From assembly GCA_028710885.1 (NCBI GenBank), contig JAQTTG010000001.1, forward strand, positions 434,001-498,000: 64,000 bases of DNA, given 5' to 3'. The position numbers and the translations under genes are program-made. This document shows, piece by piece, positions 1-8,812 of this stretch (its first letter is position 1; the number at the start of each line of letters is the position of its first letter). The notes beneath the pieces were generated by a model, which made no database searches, was not told where the DNA came from, and worked only from the letters and a program-made list of their open reading frames with translations. The DNA is from Sulfuricurvum sp. (lineage in GTDB: Bacteria; Campylobacterota; Campylobacteria; Campylobacterales; Sulfurimonadaceae).

Positions 1-46
1 TCCTTTTGGCTCTTATCGCTTCTTTTATATTAATTTTTTCAGACAT
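1..46 (-). CDS. 5' end of an unidentified CDS downstream of the ParA-like gene (MSEKINIKEAIRAKR...), truncated by window edge
   Basis: Reverse strand ATG at 46..44, open frame to window edge, 30 nt after the ParA stop codon with a purine-rich upstream AAAGGGAT. Confidence 0.5.
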   Translation of the reverse strand, partial: MSEKINIKEAIRAKR

Positions 47-76
47 ATTTATCCCTTTTTTAGCGCTATTAAAGTG

Positions 77-637
77 TTATTTATCGCTATTAAACAGTTC
101 AACAAGGCTTTGATACTGTTGATAAACCGTTCTATAGGCACTTTTTGAAAGAGGTGTCTCAAAATACAGTTGTGTAACCGTCTTCCCTGTTTCCATACTG
201 TTCTTGAAAATCTTCGAGTTTCGAAGCTCCAAAAAATATAGCTCTTCAAAGAATGAACTGATTTCATCCCGGAATGTCTCAAAATCGCTCTCTTTCTCTG
301 TTTTGGTGATGACGACTATGATGTTGGAATTCACCGTTATGATCTCTTCAATCGTCTCAACGGTACGCATCAGTGCGTTATAATCAATAGAACACGGTAC
401 GATCACTGCATTGGATGCTTTGATAATATCCAACACTCCACTATCCACAAACCCGCCAAAGTCATATACACAATCGTCTTGCAATATTGGTCTACCGATT
501 CGAGCTTTGTCAGGATAAATGGTTTCAATCACCGAGTTGTCATTTGATTGCAGCCCATATCCCAAATCTTTTGCGAGTGAGAATGAAATAGGTGTTTTTC
601 CGACACCACCCTTTTTATTGATCACTGAAATAATCAT
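77..637 (-). CDS. ParA-family partition ATPase (short, plasmid/ICE type)
   Basis: N-terminal deviant Walker A KGGVGKT, acidic DFGGFVD and IVPCSIDYN segments typical of ParA/MinD ATPases. Confidence 0.85.
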   Translation of the reverse strand: MIISVINKKGGVGKTPISFSLAKDLGYGLQSNDNSVIETIYPDKARIGRPILQDDCVYDFGGFVDSGVLDIIKASNAVIVPCSIDYNALMRTVETIEEIITVNSNIIVVITKTEKESDFETFRDEISSFFEELYFLELRNSKIFKNSMETGKTVTQLYFETPLSKSAYRTVYQQYQSLVELFNSDK

Positions 638-701
638 CTTTAACCCTTTAAAAGCGTTTTGTTAGCGTTATTTATCACTGCACAACCGATAAACATCCGT
701 T

Positions 702-775
702 ATCTATATACAAATTTCACATTTTTCGACTTTTGGAAGTAAATCAATTGAGTTTTGCGAAATTTGTATATAGAT
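702..775. promoter_or_regulatory. Perfect 17-bp inverted repeat ATCTATATACAAATTTC / GAAATTTGTATATAGAT (702-718, 759-775) in divergent intergenic region
   Basis: Direct reading; lies between the ParA start (637) and the likely 804 start. Confidence 0.85.
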
Positions 776-803
776 GAAACCATTTACAAGGAGGAATAAC
801 ACA

Positions 804-1337
804 ATGAGTTTGGATACTTCAAATCATCTCAAACTATCAGATGTAGAGTTAAAGCAGACGTATCTTTTTTACGCACGATGTCCAATAGCCGATCAAATAG
901 AAATCATGGAGAGACACGGAAGGTTGATTCACAAACTTCGCTCCAATAATGTTAATGAGTTGAGCTTGCCAGAGCTATCCTTTATCGCGATGACAAAAGC
1001 AATCAGATCCATGATGAATGATCGCGATTCAATACGTCGAAAGAATTTTGGTGAGATGACTTTAGATGAGATCGAAAAGTTGTCAGAGATGAAAATTCGA
1101 CGCTTCTTTGATAACAACACAGGTCAAGAATCCGTACGATCAAAACTCATCAATAAGTGGCCGTTGGTTGTATCACTTCGTAATGCACCGATCAAAAAAG
1201 GAAACAAACCGTTATCGTTCAATAAACTGGCTTTAGTTCTGAAAAAAGAACTACATTTAGATCAGTTGGCACCTTCTACTGTCCATAAATTGTGGCATGA
1301 GCTTGAGGCAAAAAATTCAAAAAAGGATGAGCAATGA
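804..1337 (+). CDS. Conserved hypothetical protein, possible C-terminal helix-turn-helix
   Basis: Start at 804 preceded by AAGGAGG; stop overlaps next gene start (1334). Confidence 0.6.
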   Translation: MSLDTSNHLKLSDVELKQTYLFYARCPIADQIEIMERHGRLIHKLRSNNVNELSLPELSFIAMTKAIRSMMNDRDSIRRKNFGEMTLDEIEKLSEMKIRRFFDNNTGQESVRSKLINKWPLVVSLRNAPIKKGNKPLSFNKLALVLKKELHLDQLAPSTVHKLWHELEAKNSKKDEQ

Positions 1338-1999
1338 ACTTCACAAAAATACTATGGAGACTTCAGTCTCCTGTTTTCTATTGCTACGCGATACCATTGG
1401 ATGAAAAAGGGCGATTACTGTTGTATTTAGTAGTACTGGAAGACTCAAAAGGGAATAATTTTCTTTTGTATGAGTGGCTGGAAGTTGATAGAAAATTTCG
1501 AACAAATACTCTGGCTCAACTTTATAAAATAAAAGCCGGTTTTGAAAAATACTCTCGTGGTCATATGACAAAAGAGTATGCCCACGATTATTTTCACTCA
1601 ACTGAAAAATCTGAATTTGAAGATACAGCAGATAAAAAGAACAAAACCTATAAAAGTCTTCAATGCACTTTCCCTGGTATGGATAAACCTGTCTATATAA
1701 AAGAGCTTGATATTGCTGGAATAATCATGGGATGGGATCAAGCGTTAAAAGGGAGATCAACTATATACTTAATGGACTCATCCATTATATTTTCGCTCTC
1801 ACAGCCACATTACTATTCTGCAAAAGAAGCATCATTGGATATGATTAATCAATTTGGGAAAACCTATGAATTAATTAGTGAGAATTATGCCAATGAGGAT
1901 GTCAAAGAAATGTTCCAACATCATATTTTTGATACCTATGGAGGTAAAGAACTTTTACGAAAATACCAAAATTTCATTAAAAGTGGATTAATACAATAA
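1334..1999 (+). CDS. Hypothetical protein, translationally coupled to preceding ORF
   Basis: ATGA overlap with upstream stop; long open frame. Confidence 0.6.
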   Translation: MNFTKILWRLQSPVFYCYAIPLDEKGRLLLYLVVLEDSKGNNFLLYEWLEVDRKFRTNTLAQLYKIKAGFEKYSRGHMTKEYAHDYFHSTEKSEFEDTADKKNKTYKSLQCTFPGMDKPVYIKELDIAGIIMGWDQALKGRSTIYLMDSSIIFSLSQPHYYSAKEASLDMINQFGKTYELISENYANEDVKEMFQHHIFDTYGGKELLRKYQNFIKSGLIQ

Positions 2000-2223
2000 T
2001 CGCACAATGTTTTTTTGATCGTTCGCATTTTGTTTTCTTGGTCATTTTCCAAATACAATTTATCACTATCTTTCTTCCCCGTATTTGCGGGGATTTCAAG
2101 CTCTTTACATGCAAAAATAGAAACCGTAGAAAACATCGCACATAGTCCCTCAAAAAATATTCACATCACAAGTTCAAAATGATTGATAGTCTTTTGTTTT
2201 TAAACATAAAAATGTGAAAAATC

Positions 2224-2350
2224 GGTGGAGCTCAGATCTACCTACGGGGAAATCACACCATCGTAATCAAAAGAGCCGAGGTTCAGCGCAACTCGTATAA
2301 AAACGTAGATTGACTTAACAAATTGCCGGACGGCGGCTTAATCCGTTCAT
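2224..2350 (+). other. Candidate structured leader upstream of recombinase gene
   Basis: GGTGGA(2224-2229)/TCTACC(2237-2242) hairpin with one G-U; alternative ATCTAC(2236-2241)/GTAGAT(2305-2310) pairing; further short stems. Confidence 0.3.
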
Positions 2351-2381
2351 GATATTTTTATGAATTATAGGAGAGAAATTT

Positions 2382-3299
2382 ATGCGGGGGAGTGTATATT
2401 ATTTGTCAGCAGAACTCATAAAAGCACTGCTAGTTGAAGGCGCAAAAAAGACAGAACGTATCGATCCGAATCATCCAAACTTTCAGAAGATTGCATCGTT
2501 TGGTACTGCTAAAACTTATCGCGCTGTTTGGGAGAATTTTTTTCATTATTTACGCGAACATTGGTTAGTAAAGGACCCTGAAATAATAACAGGCGATATG
2601 GTCGGTTCCTATATGGATTACAAGGTAAGTTATCATCCAAGTAAACAATATTTGGAAAAGCTCAGCGCTTCCTTGGGGGCTCTGGAAACAGCATTGAAAT
2701 TTTATACTCAAAACAAATATGGCGCAGCAAAAGAATACGATTTTTCAGTACGACAATTCATCTTAAATGAGTCAAGAAATTTGGATTTAGTAGCCGATAA
2801 TTATCACAACCGCACTTATGAAAATCCTGAACTTTTGATCGAATCACTATCCGAGCCTTTCCATCGCCTAGCTGCAAAAATTCAACTAAGTGGAGGCTGT
2901 AGACTTGAAGGGGTGGCTCTCATCAAATTTGATCAACTACATGGTATCCGTTTCGATTCAATCACTGGTACCGATAAAGGAGTAATTTTTACAAAAGAGA
3001 AAGGCGGTAAAGAAGGCGATGTGTTAATATCCCTTGAAATCTATAAAGAACTTTTAGAACATATTACTGTTCAAAAACATTTTAAAATTGATCGTCAAAA
3101 ATATTCAACTGACATTCGAGAATCATGTAAAAAATTAGGAATACCAGCAGAGGGATCCCATGCATTTAGATGGAATTTTTCAAAGCGTCGTATGATGGAA
3201 TACGCTCGTGCCGGTTATACTTATGAGCAGAGTCTACAGGCTGTCAGCTGGGAGATGAAACATAACCGGGCATCAATTACTGAGCATTATCTTGGTTAA
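2382..3299 (+). CDS. Tyrosine recombinase / site-specific integrase
   Basis: C-terminal catalytic pattern: GCRLEG Arg, beta-hairpin Lys (EKGGKE), SHAFR (HxxR), KHNRASITEHYL (H...Y). Confidence 0.8.
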   Translation: MRGSVYYLSAELIKALLVEGAKKTERIDPNHPNFQKIASFGTAKTYRAVWENFFHYLREHWLVKDPEIITGDMVGSYMDYKVSYHPSKQYLEKLSASLGALETALKFYTQNKYGAAKEYDFSVRQFILNESRNLDLVADNYHNRTYENPELLIESLSEPFHRLAAKIQLSGGCRLEGVALIKFDQLHGIRFDSITGTDKGVIFTKEKGGKEGDVLISLEIYKELLEHITVQKHFKIDRQKYSTDIRESCKKLGIPAEGSHAFRWNFSKRRMMEYARAGYTYEQSLQAVSWEMKHNRASITEHYLG

Positions 3300-3699
3300 T
3301 TTTTTTTATTTTTTCTACAATCTGACATGCAGGTGGAAATTCTTGAACACATGATTTTTCAAATAGTTGTCCCGCGTATGTGTAATCGACATTGACACCC
3401 TCTCCGTTTATATACATTGATGCCAGAGCATAACAACTTGGTCCATAATTTTTTTCGCAGGCAGATTGGTAAAGTTTGATAGCTTTATTGGCATCTTTTT
3501 CAATACCGTTACCGTTTCGATAGCATCCGGCCAATGCATCACATGATAGTGGTCCTGTACCATTGTTACAAGATTTAGTCAGATAAGGAATAGCATTTTT
3601 CATATCACCTTTCAACAATGCTGAAAATGATTCTGAATCACTGAGTTGAGCAGAAAATACATTGCCAATCAAAATTCCAAAGATTAAATAAAATTTCAT
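3277..3699 (-). CDS. Sel1-repeat (TPR-like) secreted protein
   Basis: Repeats such as DALAGCYRNGNGIEKDANKAIKLYQSACEKNYGPSCYALA; N-terminal hydrophobic signal. Confidence 0.85.
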   Translation of the reverse strand: MKFYLIFGILIGNVFSAQLSDSESFSALLKGDMKNAIPYLTKSCNNGTGPLSCDALAGCYRNGNGIEKDANKAIKLYQSACEKNYGPSCYALASMYINGEGVNVDYTYAGQLFEKSCVQEFPPACQIVEKIKKINQDNAQ

Positions 3700-3702
3700 A
3701 AT

Positions 3703-4326
3703 TTACATACTTTCATTCATCATAATTTGATAATTATTACATCCATTTTGATTGCCAAGATCACACCCTTTTTTCGAATATTCTTTCGCTTTCAATAGAT
3801 CTTTTGAAACTGTTGTGCCATTGTAATATTCAAATCCAAGATCGACACAAGCATCTTTACTGTAATTTTCACAAGCAACTTTAAAAAGATCTATTGCTTT
3901 GAGTTTATTTACCTTCACTCCCTTTCCATCATAATACATTTTTCCAAGTTCATAGCACCCAGCAATACGATAATCGTTGCACGCTTTTAAAAAAAACTTT
4001 GTCGCTTGAATTGGATTTTTCTTTGAATAGTATATTCCTAATATGTAACATCCTGATTGCTCGCCAGCATTACAAGAATTATTCAATAGCTTTATTCCCT
4101 GTTTGGTATCTTGTTCAACACCATCACCAGAAATATATAAACTTCCAAGATAAGAACATGATATTTTCGATCCAGATTTACACTCTTTCTCAAGCAAACC
4201 TTTTGCTTCAGTATAATTACCTTGCATATAAGAGCCCAATCCACTTGCATCAGCATAAACACTATTGACGGATAACACTATAAAGCATCCAATATGTAAC
4301 ATTTTTTTCATATTTTTACCTCTCAA
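3703..4326 (-). CDS. Sel1-repeat secreted protein
   Basis: Multiple Sel1 repeats (GCYELGKMYYDGKGVKVNKLKAIDLFKVACE); signal peptide. Start probably MKKMLHIG. Confidence 0.85.
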   Translation of the reverse strand: MRGKNMKKMLHIGCFIVLSVNSVYADASGLGSYMQGNYTEAKGLLEKECKSGSKISCSYLGSLYISGDGVEQDTKQGIKLLNNSCNAGEQSGCYILGIYYSKKNPIQATKFFLKACNDYRIAGCYELGKMYYDGKGVKVNKLKAIDLFKVACENYSKDACVDLGFEYYNGTTVSKDLLKAKEYSKKGCDLGNQNGCNNYQIMMNESM

Positions 4327-4344
4327 AATATTTTTTAACTCAAT

Positions 4345-5766
4345 TTATTTGCTACACCCAAACGTTTCTTTACCAGCAAATTGATTACCCCGCGTATAAA
4401 TCATATTGGCGATACAGCTTGATCCGGCACCTTGTCTGACACATACTGCCGTATAGTTATCAACCCCAAGTTGTGCTGCGCCGTAGGCGCTGCATTGATT
4501 CACCAATGCTTTTTTCGCATCAATCAGTTTTTTAGGCAATCGTGAGATCGATTCAAATGTCCAATTCGGATCAGTGATGTCGTTTGCTGTACCGTTGGTA
4601 ACTTGATAATTTCGAAGTGAACTGACATTGCCGGCTTCTTGAACGTTCACCAATGTGCTTGAGCCGTTGGCGGCATAGACGGTTGCTACTAATTTTCTGT
4701 TTCCGATATTGTTTTCAGACGTACTCCCTACCGGCATAGTGCTCACACTGGCTGCCAATTCTTTCATCGGATCGGATGGTGATACACTTGATTGGATTGC
4801 TTGTAAAGCATTCATCCCTTCCGGCAGAGTATCTTTGGAAACGATAAAGTGGAGATTGTAGTATTTCAGCGTAAAAGGGTGTTCTACACCGATACAGGCC
4901 ACTTTTTCTTTCATACTGGTATTGACCTGTTCTCCCGGTTTAACGGTACGAAAATCAATCATGGTTGTTCCGCCCAATGAATCGCAATATTTATGTGCGG
5001 TATCGGCATAGTTGGTGGAGAGAATGGTGGTAAATCCGGTTTGCAAGAGTAGCTTGTTATCTTTTTTATCCTCGATAAATGGGGCGAATACATCATCAAC
5101 AGTTTTAGTTGCCACCGGTCGTTTTAATAAATCATTTGGCATCTTCTCAGCGAAGGTGATATCGATGTATTCCATGTTGTATTTGCCATCGACTTTTTTA
5201 CTGTGCGCGGTATAAATCAATTTATTGGTTAATGGATCTTTACAGGTGGTATTGTAGTAATAGCTCTCCGGGCGAAGATAATCGGTATCAAACATAAACG
5301 TTCTTTGCAAGCGTTCATCGGTCATAAGCTTTTTACGCAGATCGAACCAGCCAATAACATACTTGTCTCCGATATCTTTAGAGTTAGAATCTTGCTCAAT
5401 ATATTTCATACGTTCTTGCGGACTCATTGCTGCAACAAGCTCTTGATTGAAACTGTGCATGGAGACGGTATCACCGAATTTGTCTTTTTTATCGAAATAG
5501 ACATCTCCACCATATACTAAACAGTTGCGTTCGATCAGGTTTTGGACATCATGTCCATAGGATACTGTATTAATGCCTCCACCCACCATTTGACGTCCAG
5601 TGATGGGGGTGTTGATACTGATCATGTTGTCATCAAGATTTTGAGTTGTTTTTATAGAACTACCAAATATTTCTAGTTGTTCAACAATTGATTGAGAGAT
5701 CGGTTTTTGATCGGCCGACAATACTGCCGATATAAGAAGGGATAAAACAATTTTTTTATTAACCAT
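4345..5766 (-). CDS. Hypothetical secreted protein, Cys-containing C-terminus
   Basis: Long ORF, N-terminal signal-like MVNKKIVLSLLISAVLSA. Confidence 0.6.
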   Translation of the reverse strand: MVNKKIVLSLLISAVLSADQKPISQSIVEQLEIFGSSIKTTQNLDDNMISINTPITGRQMVGGGINTVSYGHDVQNLIERNCLVYGGDVYFDKKDKFGDTVSMHSFNQELVAAMSPQERMKYIEQDSNSKDIGDKYVIGWFDLRKKLMTDERLQRTFMFDTDYLRPESYYYNTTCKDPLTNKLIYTAHSKKVDGKYNMEYIDITFAEKMPNDLLKRPVATKTVDDVFAPFIEDKKDNKLLLQTGFTTILSTNYADTAHKYCDSLGGTTMIDFRTVKPGEQVNTSMKEKVACIGVEHPFTLKYYNLHFIVSKDTLPEGMNALQAIQSSVSPSDPMKELAASVSTMPVGSTSENNIGNRKLVATVYAANGSSTLVNVQEAGNVSSLRNYQVTNGTANDITDPNWTFESISRLPKKLIDAKKALVNQCSAYGAAQLGVDNYTAVCVRQGAGSSCIANMIYTRGNQFAGKETFGCSK

Positions 5767-5800
5767 ATGAGGGTTCCTTTAGGGTAAAAAATCTTTTACA

Positions 5801-5862
5801 TAGTAATCACTATTTGAGTGATGAGTATAACATAAGTACACTGTAGATAGTAATTACTATTT
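5801..5862. promoter_or_regulatory. Two 15-bp direct repeats TAGTAATYACTATTT (5801-5815, 5848-5862), putative XRE operators
   Basis: 14/15 identical; core AGTAATTACT is a perfect palindrome; divergent intergenic region. Confidence 0.6.
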
Positions 5863-5873
5863 ATGGAGACCTT

Positions 5874-6128
5874 TTGAAAACTGTCGATGACATTAACGAA
5901 ACTGACATTGACAATTTGCATATTCGAATAGGGATGAATGTGAAGAAATACCGTGAACTGCGCGGTATAACACAGCTTCAGCTCTCTTTAGCCATGAATC
6001 TAAAATCACCCGGATTGATTTCGCAAAGCGAACTCTATCTTGGTAAACAGCACTTCAACATCAAACATCTCTATCAACTGGCTTATATTCTTGAATGCAA
6101 CATCACCGATTTTTTTGAAGAGAATTAA
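5874..6128 (+). CDS. XRE-family HTH transcriptional regulator
   Basis: KKYRELRGITQLQLSLAMNLKSPGLISQSELYLGKQHFNIKHLYQLAYIL; TTG start. Confidence 0.8.
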   Translation: MKTVDDINETDIDNLHIRIGMNVKKYRELRGITQLQLSLAMNLKSPGLISQSELYLGKQHFNIKHLYQLAYILECNITDFFEEN

Positions 6129-6145
6129 GAGGCGTTAAGCCTCTT
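6127..6145 (+). terminator. Stem-loop AAGAGGC-GTTAA-GCCTCTT after XRE gene
   Basis: Perfect 7-bp stem immediately at the stop codon. Confidence 0.5.
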
Positions 6146-6160
6146 ATCTCATCTCTTTTT

Positions 6161-6496
6161 TTATCGGGATAATGAGCGCTGACGCTTCGATTGTTTAACT
6201 GTCTTTGCTTTCTGCACTTTTCCATGATGAAACGTTTTCCACTCCGAACTCTTATCGTCATTACAGGCAGTGATCATTAATAAAATCGGTGTATCGTTAT
6301 AATCAACCGTCTTTGCAAACACGAAGCTGTGTCCACGTCGGAGAATAGTGATACACTCAGAACGAGTCGGAACAAGGGTTCCGTTACGAACGATATCTTC
6401 TGCTGCGCGTTGTGCTGCATCTTCTCCTCGAATTCCAAAACGTTTAGCAAGCCGCTTTTGAGCATGATGGGTTAATCTCACCGGCAGTGATTGCAT
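6161..6496 (-). CDS. Small hypothetical protein (DUF4258-like by eye)
   Basis: LTHHAQKRLAKRFGI...RRGHSFVFAKTVDYNDTPILLMITA. Confidence 0.45.
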   Translation of the reverse strand: MQSLPVRLTHHAQKRLAKRFGIRGEDAAQRAAEDIVRNGTLVPTRSECITILRRGHSFVFAKTVDYNDTPILLMITACNDDKSSEWKTFHHGKVQKAKTVKQSKRQRSLSR

Positions 6497-6511
6497 GTTC
6501 TCACCTTAGGC

Positions 6512-6619
6512 TTAATGGCCCAATGCCATATAAGCACTGAGTAACGTGGCTGTGCTAAACACAACAATATCCAGCCCTACTAAAAACAGAGCAATACGTT
6601 TCCAATGACGTCTAATCAT
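6512..6619 (-). CDS. 35-aa single-TM protein MIRRHWKRIALFLVGLDIVVFSTATLLSAYMALGH
   Basis: Strong RBS GGAGGAAAAAG-ATG; not in ORF track (too short). Confidence 0.55.
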   Translation of the reverse strand: MIRRHWKRIALFLVGLDIVVFSTATLLSAYMALGH

Positions 6620-6655
6620 CTTTTTCCTCCAATAGTACTTTTTTAACGGAAACGC

Positions 6656-6835
6656 TCAAAATCGTTCCAGTAGACTTCTCACCCAAGTAGTATCTTTATG
6701 GGTGAGGAGATAGCACAGCAGAGCTCCCAGTAGCACACCGACGATACTTTGTAGATAATCGATGAAACTCTGGGCATGCCATGCTAATACTAATGCGGGG
6801 AGATAAAATCCTCCCCAAATGATTAGCCGTTTTAT
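6656..6835 (-). CDS. Putative 59-aa membrane protein with apparent ATA start ((M)KRLIIWGGFYLPALVLAWHAQSF...LLERF)
   Basis: Open frame overlapping upstream stop as ATAA; no ATG/GTG/TTG in the frame at the N-terminus. Confidence 0.35.
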   Translation of the reverse strand: MKRLIIWGGFYLPALVLAWHAQSFIDYLQSIVGVLLGALLCYLLTHKDTTWVRSLLERF

Positions 6836-7305
6836 AGGGTCTCTTTCGGATTTGCTTGATACCTTCTCAAGAGGATACGGATGATTCTGCTCACAAGAAC
6901 CACAGAGATAAGAATGATGGCTACGACCAATTCAATATTCGATTGAATTGCCGAAGACGGTGACGTCACTAATGCTCCTACAACACCGCTCAATACCACT
7001 GCGATAAAGAGGATCAGTTTATACATAGGTTTTGTAGCTTTAACGCCTGTGCTTAACAAAGCATCGATACGTCGGTCCATCTGAACCATAGAATATTCAA
7101 CTGCAACAATAGTATAAATCATGATGAATGGAATGGTTTTATGAGCGGAATCGTTCATGATCCACCCAATAGCTATTGTTGTAACGCTAAGCAAGACAAA
7201 GAGCGCAAGAATCGATTTCTTTTTGGTGTGTGTCCATAGCATAACACTTCCCAGTATTAACATACTGACTTCTACTAAATAGACGAAAAAGTGCTCTAAA
7301 CTCAT
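6832..7305 (-). CDS. Hypothetical integral membrane protein
   Basis: Multiple hydrophobic segments. Confidence 0.55.
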   Translation of the reverse strand: MSLEHFFVYLVEVSMLILGSVMLWTHTKKKSILALFVLLSVTTIAIGWIMNDSAHKTIPFIMIYTIVAVEYSMVQMDRRIDALLSTGVKATKPMYKLILFIAVVLSGVVGALVTSPSSAIQSNIELVVAIILISVVLVSRIIRILLRRYQANPKETL

Positions 7306-7430
7306 AATCGTTCTCCCTTCTCAAGCAGTTCAAGTTTGGGCTTCAATTCTTCGATTAAACGTAAATCTTCCTCTTTACTCAAACCATTACTTGTATGATT
7401 TATCTGAAATAATCGTTTTATAAACTCCAT
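7302..7430 (-). CDS. 42-aa hypothetical protein MEFIKRLFQINHTSNGLSKEEDLRLIEELKPKLELLEKGERL
   Basis: ATGA overlap with 7305 gene start; purine-rich RBS; absent from track. Confidence 0.45.
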   Translation of the reverse strand: MEFIKRLFQINHTSNGLSKEEDLRLIEELKPKLELLEKGERL

Positions 7431-7493
7431 ATTTTTTTCTCCAAATATACATGAAGAGCAATCTCTGATCACTCTTCACAACATGACCTCGCC

Positions 7494-7679
7494 TTGTGCG
7501 AAAATCAGACATCAGAAGATTCTCCTCTGATTGGGCCTTTTTTAAAATACTTTGACAACGGCAAAAATCTGATCAGGATTTCATACCAAAACGAAAAAGA
7601 GTGCGGTAGCTATTCACTGCTCTTTTCCAAGATATTTGAGAACGTTCTCAGTCGCGACTGGGATAATTTTAGCCCATAA
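7494..7679 (+). CDS. Hypothetical small protein
   Basis: ORF only. Confidence 0.25.
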   Translation: MCENQTSEDSPLIGPFLKYFDNGKNLIRISYQNEKECGSYSLLFSKIFENVLSRDWDNFSP

Positions 7680-7816
7680 TTTCAGATGCGTCAATAGATT
7701 TTTTTCAAAAGTTAAGAGTACTAAGGGTGATTTCTACTTGAAGAAAGTGTTGGAAAACAATAGTTTTTTAGCACATTTAGTTCTTAATTAACATAAGATA
7801 AATTATATTGAAAAAA

Positions 7817-8812
7817 TTATGCACTCGCTTTGGCTAATAGTATTCTACTTCCATGTAATCTTTCGCTATCGACTTGAAGTTTATATCCGTTATTGTGTGC
7901 AAGATTGATGGCAATACTCAGTCCTACCCCCAAGCCGCTTTTTTGCCTGTTTTTACTCGCATCCGCTGTTATAAAAGGATCGCGTATTTGATCCAAAAGT
8001 GATGGATCAATACCGATTCCCGTATCTTCAAATACAATAGAGTCTCCGATACAATAGAGCGAGATTTCTCCCTCCTCTGTAAATTTGGTACTGTTATGGA
8101 GCAGATTGATACACACTTTTTTAAAATCCATCGGATTAAATAGGATCGTAAAATCATCGGGGATAGTGATATCCCAGCGTACATTCGGCGAAATCGGGAT
8201 TAGTTCTATACACTCTTGTACATACTGTTTTACCATGAGTTCTTCTCGCGCGCGTCCGCTTTGTAATGATCCCAGATACTCTAGCATGTCACTGCTAAGA
8301 TCGTTGATGTATCCGCTCTCATGTTTGAGCTTCTCTACAGCCGTGGATGTTTCTATCAGACCGTCTTGAAGCTCTTCGAGATAACCATCGATAATCATTA
8401 ACGGTGTTTTTACATCATGGGCGAACGATACGCTCATATTTGCCATCGTCTTGTTGTGATGTTTGAGATTGTTGATAACCTCGGATAGTCGTGTAGCCAC
8501 ACGGTTGATAGAGTGGTGTATGTGGGCTAACTCATCTATCTTCTCATCCGATTCAACTCTCTCGAAATCCTCGTTTGAAACGGCATCCAACCGCTTCGTA
8601 ATATCCTCAAATTTTGAAAAAAAGTAGCTACCGATCCTATAACTGATAAAACCGATCATCGGCATCGCCAGAACGACGCTCAAAGAGATTTTGGAAAACA
8701 TCTTCATCCCGATCGGTTCGCCGATAATTAGGTAGGTCATGAATGCGCTAAATGCTGCAATCATCAAACTTGCTAAAGTATAGACACTGATCAAAAAAAA
8801 TTTAAAACTCAT
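7817..8812 (-). CDS. Sensor histidine kinase
   Basis: HAMP-like region, SFAHDVKTPL H-box, VFEDTGIGID and GLGVGLSIA ATPase motifs. Confidence 0.9.
   Translation of the reverse strand: MSFKFFLISVYTLASLMIAAFSAFMTYLIIGEPIGMKMFSKISLSVVLAMPMIGFISYRIGSYFFSKFEDITKRLDAVSNEDFERVESDEKIDELAHIHHSINRVATRLSEVINNLKHHNKTMANMSVSFAHDVKTPLMIIDGYLEELQDGLIETSTAVEKLKHESGYINDLSSDMLEYLGSLQSGRAREELMVKQYVQECIELIPISPNVRWDITIPDDFTILFNPMDFKKVCINLLHNSTKFTEEGEISLYCIGDSIVFEDTGIGIDPSLLDQIRDPFITADASKNRQKSGLGVGLSIAINLAHNNGYKLQVDSERLHGSRILLAKASA

Noticed and set aside
1936-2136. 66-aa minus-strand ORF
   Set aside because: Overlaps the 3' end of the 1334-1999 gene and non-coding sequence; no recognisable features.
2137-2381. 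Possible integron attI/attC site upstream of the tyrosine recombinase
   Set aside because: No paired RYYYAAC/GTTRRRY core sites or cassette array; the recombinase lacks an obvious IntI-specific insertion.
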